NCBI GenBank assembly: GCA_007126575.1
Contig: SLBA01000056.1
Coordinates: 1-33,880, forward strand
Origin: Gemmatimonadota bacterium
GTDB lineage: Bacteria; Gemmatimonadota; Gemmatimonadetes; Longimicrobiales; Gaopeijiaceae
Reading direction: 5' to 3'
Length of the DNA stretch: 33,880 bases
Within the stretch, counting starts at the first letter, position 1. Every line of letters starts with the position of its first letter. A program made the position numbers and the translations under genes. The notes below the pieces were generated by a model. That model made no database searches, was not told where the DNA came from, and saw nothing but the letters and a program-made list of their open reading frames with translations. Positions 31,448-33,880 of this stretch are shown here, one piece after another.

Positions 31448-32557
31448 ATGGCACCCCCTGAAGCCCCCTCCGCCGGCCGCGAAGAGGTCAACATCCGAGC
31501 GCTTCTCGAAGAGATGATCGCCAGGGGAGCGTCCGACCTGCACCTGACGGTGGGAGAGAAGCCGAAGATCCGGATCGACGGTCGGCTCATCGATACCGAA
31601 GGTGGTCGGGAGTTGGCACCCAAGGATACCTTGACCCTGGCCTACTCGATCCTGACCGAACAGCAGAAGAAGCGGTTCGAGACCGATGATGAGCTCGACT
31701 TCTCGTTCGGGATCCAGAATCTCTCGCGTTTCCGCGGAAACTGCTACAAGCAGCGGGGATGCATCGGGATGGCGCTCCGGCAGATCCCGTACGAGATCCA
31801 CGGCCTCGACGCCCTCGGCCTGCCTCCGGTGCTGAAGAAGCTCGCCGAGAGGCCGCGGGGGCTGATCCTGGTCACCGGGCCCACGGGCTCCGGAAAGTCC
31901 ACCACGCTGGCCGCGATGGTCGACAAGATCAACCGGGAGCGCGAGGGGCACATCCTGACGGTCGAGGACCCGATCGAGTTCCTGCATCACCACAAGGGCT
32001 GCACGGTCAATCAGCGCGAGGTGGGCACCGACACGCGGTCGTTCGCCCGGGCCCTGAAGTACGCGCTTCGCCAGGACCCCGATGTGATCCTGGTCGGAGA
32101 GATGCGTGACCTGGAGACGATGCAGGCGGCGCTCACGATCGCCGAGACCGGCCACCTGGTGCTTGCCACCCTGCACACGAATTCGGCGGCGGAGTCGATC
32201 AACCGGATCATCGACGCCTTTCCGTCTCACCAGCAGTCGCAGATCCGGGCCCAGCTCTCGTTCGTGCTCGAGGGAGTGGTCACGCAGACGCTGATTCCCC
32301 GGTCTCGGGGGACCGGCCGGGTGGTCGCGTCCGAGGTGATGCTCTGTACCTCGGCGATCCGGGCGCTGATCCGCGACGAGAAGATCCACCAGATCTACTC
32401 GCTGCTCCAGGCCGGAAAGAAGCATGGGATGCAGACGATGAACGACAGCCTGCAGCAGCTGGTGCTGCAGCGGGAGATCAAGCTCGAGGATGCGCTCCGG
32501 GTGTCCCAGGATCCCAAGGAGTTGCTGCGGGCCCTGGGCGAGCCGGTGCCGGGATGA
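31448..32557 (+). CDS. pilT: Type IV pilus retraction ATPase PilT
   Basis: 369 aa. An N-terminal PAS-like domain with ASDLHLTVG precedes the RecA-like motor: Walker A GPTGSGKST (144-152), Walker B DVILVGEMRD, and the His box TGHLVLATLHTNS. The C-terminal AIRALIRDEK (from 303) is the PilT-specific AIRNLIRE motif required for retraction, which separates it from PilB and PilU. No zinc tetracysteine. It depolymerises the pilus to power twitching and DNA uptake. It lies between pilB and pilC, an arrangement seen in several phyla. Confidence 0.96.
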   Translation: MAPPEAPSAGREEVNIRALLEEMIARGASDLHLTVGEKPKIRIDGRLIDTEGGRELAPKDTLTLAYSILTEQQKKRFETDDELDFSFGIQNLSRFRGNCYKQRGCIGMALRQIPYEIHGLDALGLPPVLKKLAERPRGLILVTGPTGSGKSTTLAAMVDKINREREGHILTVEDPIEFLHHHKGCTVNQREVGTDTRSFARALKYALRQDPDVILVGEMRDLETMQAALTIAETGHLVLATLHTNSAAESINRIIDAFPSHQQSQIRAQLSFVLEGVVTQTLIPRSRGTGRVVASEVMLCTSAIRALIRDEKIHQIYSLLQAGKKHGMQTMNDSLQQLVLQREIKLEDALRVSQDPKELLRALGEPVPG

Positions 32558-32603
32558 TGGGGATGCGGGGTTCGCTTGAATTCATGATCGGGGGGAACTG
32601 ACC

Positions 32604-33803
32604 ATGCCGAAATTTACCTATAGCGCGCGACCGGCCACCGGGGGCGAGATCCGATCCGGTGAGGTGGATCTCAAGACGAAAGAGGAGGTGATGGATCACC
32701 TTCGTCGTCAGAAGCTGATTCCGGTGTCGGTGCGCGAGAAGCCGAAGGAGTTCTCGCTCACGTTCGGGTCGGGGGTGAAGACCCGTGAAATCGTGATCTT
32801 CACGCGGCAGTTCGCGACGATGATCAACGCCGGGCTCCCCCTGGTGCAGAGCCTCGACATCCTGGCCGAGCAGACCGAGAATGCCCAGCTGCAGAAGGTG
32901 ATCCGCGATGTCCTCTACGACGTGGAGTCCGGAAACACCCTGGCCGACGCGATGGGTAAACACCCCAAGGTCTTCTCGAAGCTCTTCGTGAGCATGGTCT
33001 CGGCGGGCGAAGCCGGTGGTATTCTCGATACGATCCTTCTGCGCCTGGCGACCTTCCTCGAGAAGGCCGATGCGCTCTCTCGGAAGGTGAAGGGCGCCAT
33101 GGTCTATCCGGGCGTGGTCTTCACGGTGGCGGCCGGTGCGGTCGCGATTCTGCTCATTTTCGTGATCCCGACCTTCCAGGACATGTTCGCGGCGGCCGGG
33201 GTGGCGCTGCCCCTTCCCACCCAGGTCGTGATCGCGATGTCGGCGTTCCTGCAGGCCTACTGGTGGGCGATCATCGCGGTGGCGGTGGGGGCCTTCTTCG
33301 CCTTTCGAGCGTACTATGCGACCGACAACGGGGAGCTTGTCGTCGACCGGATCCTGCTGAATATCCCGGTCCTGGGAGACCTGCAGCGCAAGGCCGCGGT
33401 CGCCCGCTTCACACGCACCCTGGGGACGCTGGTCTCGTCCGGTGTCGCGATCCTCGAGGGACTCGAGATCACGGCCAAGACGGCCGGTAACCGGGTCATC
33501 CAGGACGCGGTGATGAACTCCCGGAGTTCCATCGCGGGGGGTGACACGATCTCGGGCCCCCTGAAGGAGTCGAAGGCGTTTCCTCCGATGGTCGTGCAGA
33601 TGATCAATGTCGGCGAACAGACGGGTGGTCTCGACGAGATGCTCGAGAAGATCGCGGACTTCTACGACGACGAGGTGGACAACGCCGTTACTGCGCTGCT
33701 CTCGGTGATGGAGCCGATCATGATCGTGGTGCTGGGGGTCGTGGTGGGGGGCATGATCGTGGCGATGTATCTGCCGATCTTCGATATGGTGGGGGCGGTC
33801 TAG
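32604..33803 (+). CDS. pilC: Type IV pilus inner-membrane platform protein PilC
   Basis: 399 aa with GGGGGA 8 nt before ATG 32604. The N-terminus (FTYSARPATGGEIRSGEVD) is the conserved GspF/PilC opening. Two T2SSF domains follow (about 65-190 and 270-390), each with the helical bundle and a conserved block (FTRQFATMINAGLPLVQSL; FTRTLGTLVSSGVAILEGL). Membrane helices lie at about 170-195, 215-235 and 370-395. PilC couples the PilB and PilT motors to the growing fibre. The ending MYLPIFDMVGAV is typical. No pilin, prepilin peptidase or PilM-Q gene is inside the window; they may lie beyond its right edge. Confidence 0.96.
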   Translation: MPKFTYSARPATGGEIRSGEVDLKTKEEVMDHLRRQKLIPVSVREKPKEFSLTFGSGVKTREIVIFTRQFATMINAGLPLVQSLDILAEQTENAQLQKVIRDVLYDVESGNTLADAMGKHPKVFSKLFVSMVSAGEAGGILDTILLRLATFLEKADALSRKVKGAMVYPGVVFTVAAGAVAILLIFVIPTFQDMFAAAGVALPLPTQVVIAMSAFLQAYWWAIIAVAVGAFFAFRAYYATDNGELVVDRILLNIPVLGDLQRKAAVARFTRTLGTLVSSGVAILEGLEITAKTAGNRVIQDAVMNSRSSIAGGDTISGPLKESKAFPPMVVQMINVGEQTGGLDEMLEKIADFYDDEVDNAVTALLSVMEPIMIVVLGVVVGGMIVAMYLPIFDMVGAV

Positions 33804-33814
33804 ACTCGTTTCAC

Positions 33815-33832
33815 GGGGCTGCTCGTAGCCCC
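33815..33832 (+). terminator. Hairpin after pilC (weak terminator candidate)
   Basis: GGGGCT (33815-33820) and AGCCCC (33827-33832) pair around a 6-nt loop 11 bp after the pilC stop. No T-run follows, so it may only be an mRNA-stabilising hairpin or the 3' boundary of the pil transcript. The remaining 48 bases to the window end show no gene. Confidence 0.35.
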
Positions 33833-33880
33833 CACCGGGTCGAGGCCCCGGCCAAGGGGTCGCTCGCCTGTGGGGGGATG

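Noticed and set aside
29624-32425. 933-codon open frame opposite pilB and pilT
   Set aside because: Antisense shadow of two well-conserved ATPase genes; composition is Leu/His/Asp/Arg-rich with no motifs.
33870-33880. Possible start of another gene at the right edge (ATG 33878)
   Set aside because: Only the codon itself is inside the window and the G-run before it is too close to act as a ribosome-binding site.

Overview
The window is a gene-dense, very GC-rich bacterial chromosome segment with strongly GC-biased third codon positions. Several traits point to Gemmatimonadota or a close relative in the FCB group. These are an outer-membrane (diderm) gene set (LptF/LptG, a TonB-dependent receptor, a DUF5916 barrel protein), a giant SprA-like protein, two ECF-sigma modules and type IV pilus genes. 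The phylum is inferred from gene content; no rRNA or other phylogenetic marker is present. I see no tRNA, rRNA, CRISPR, insertion sequence or prophage.

Left part (1-6140, + strand). After the 3' end of an unidentified gene comes what looks like a complete small transcription unit: two tandem 15-bp palindromes, a near-consensus sigma-54 -24/-12 promoter, a 67-codon ORF and a terminator-like hairpin. Next is a probable six-gene operon: ECF sigma factor, one-pass membrane protein (candidate anti-sigma), Spy/CpxP-like anchored periplasmic protein, and a MacAB-type exporter split into ATPase, lipoprotein adaptor and permease.

Middle part (6141-20092). A second ECF module on the - strand (sigma, zinc-type anti-sigma, exported protein with two PDZ domains) diverges from a CPBP membrane protease. 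Then follow an 83-aa acidic membrane protein, a small exported beta-rich protein, a phosphodiester glycosidase lipoprotein, a nitroreductase, a TonB-dependent receptor divergent from an aminopeptidase P-like M24 peptidase, a DUF5916 protein, and a diaminopimelate-epimerase-family protein in which both catalytic cysteines are serine.

Right part (20116-33880). LptF and LptG (lipopolysaccharide export permeases, overlapping by 4 bp) diverge from a 1984-aa SprA homologue. SprA is the outer-membrane translocon of the type IX secretion/gliding system in Bacteroidota. It is followed by a ComEA-like helix-hairpin-helix protein and pilB-pilT-pilC. The region is therefore devoted to envelope assembly, surface export, DNA uptake and pilus motility.

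The observations I rate highest are the SprA homologue in this context, the DapF-family protein with both catalytic Cys replaced by Ser, and the compact sigma-54 unit driving an unrecognised small ORF. Start codons were chosen from ribosome-binding sites, signal peptides and overlaps; where these were weak I say so.
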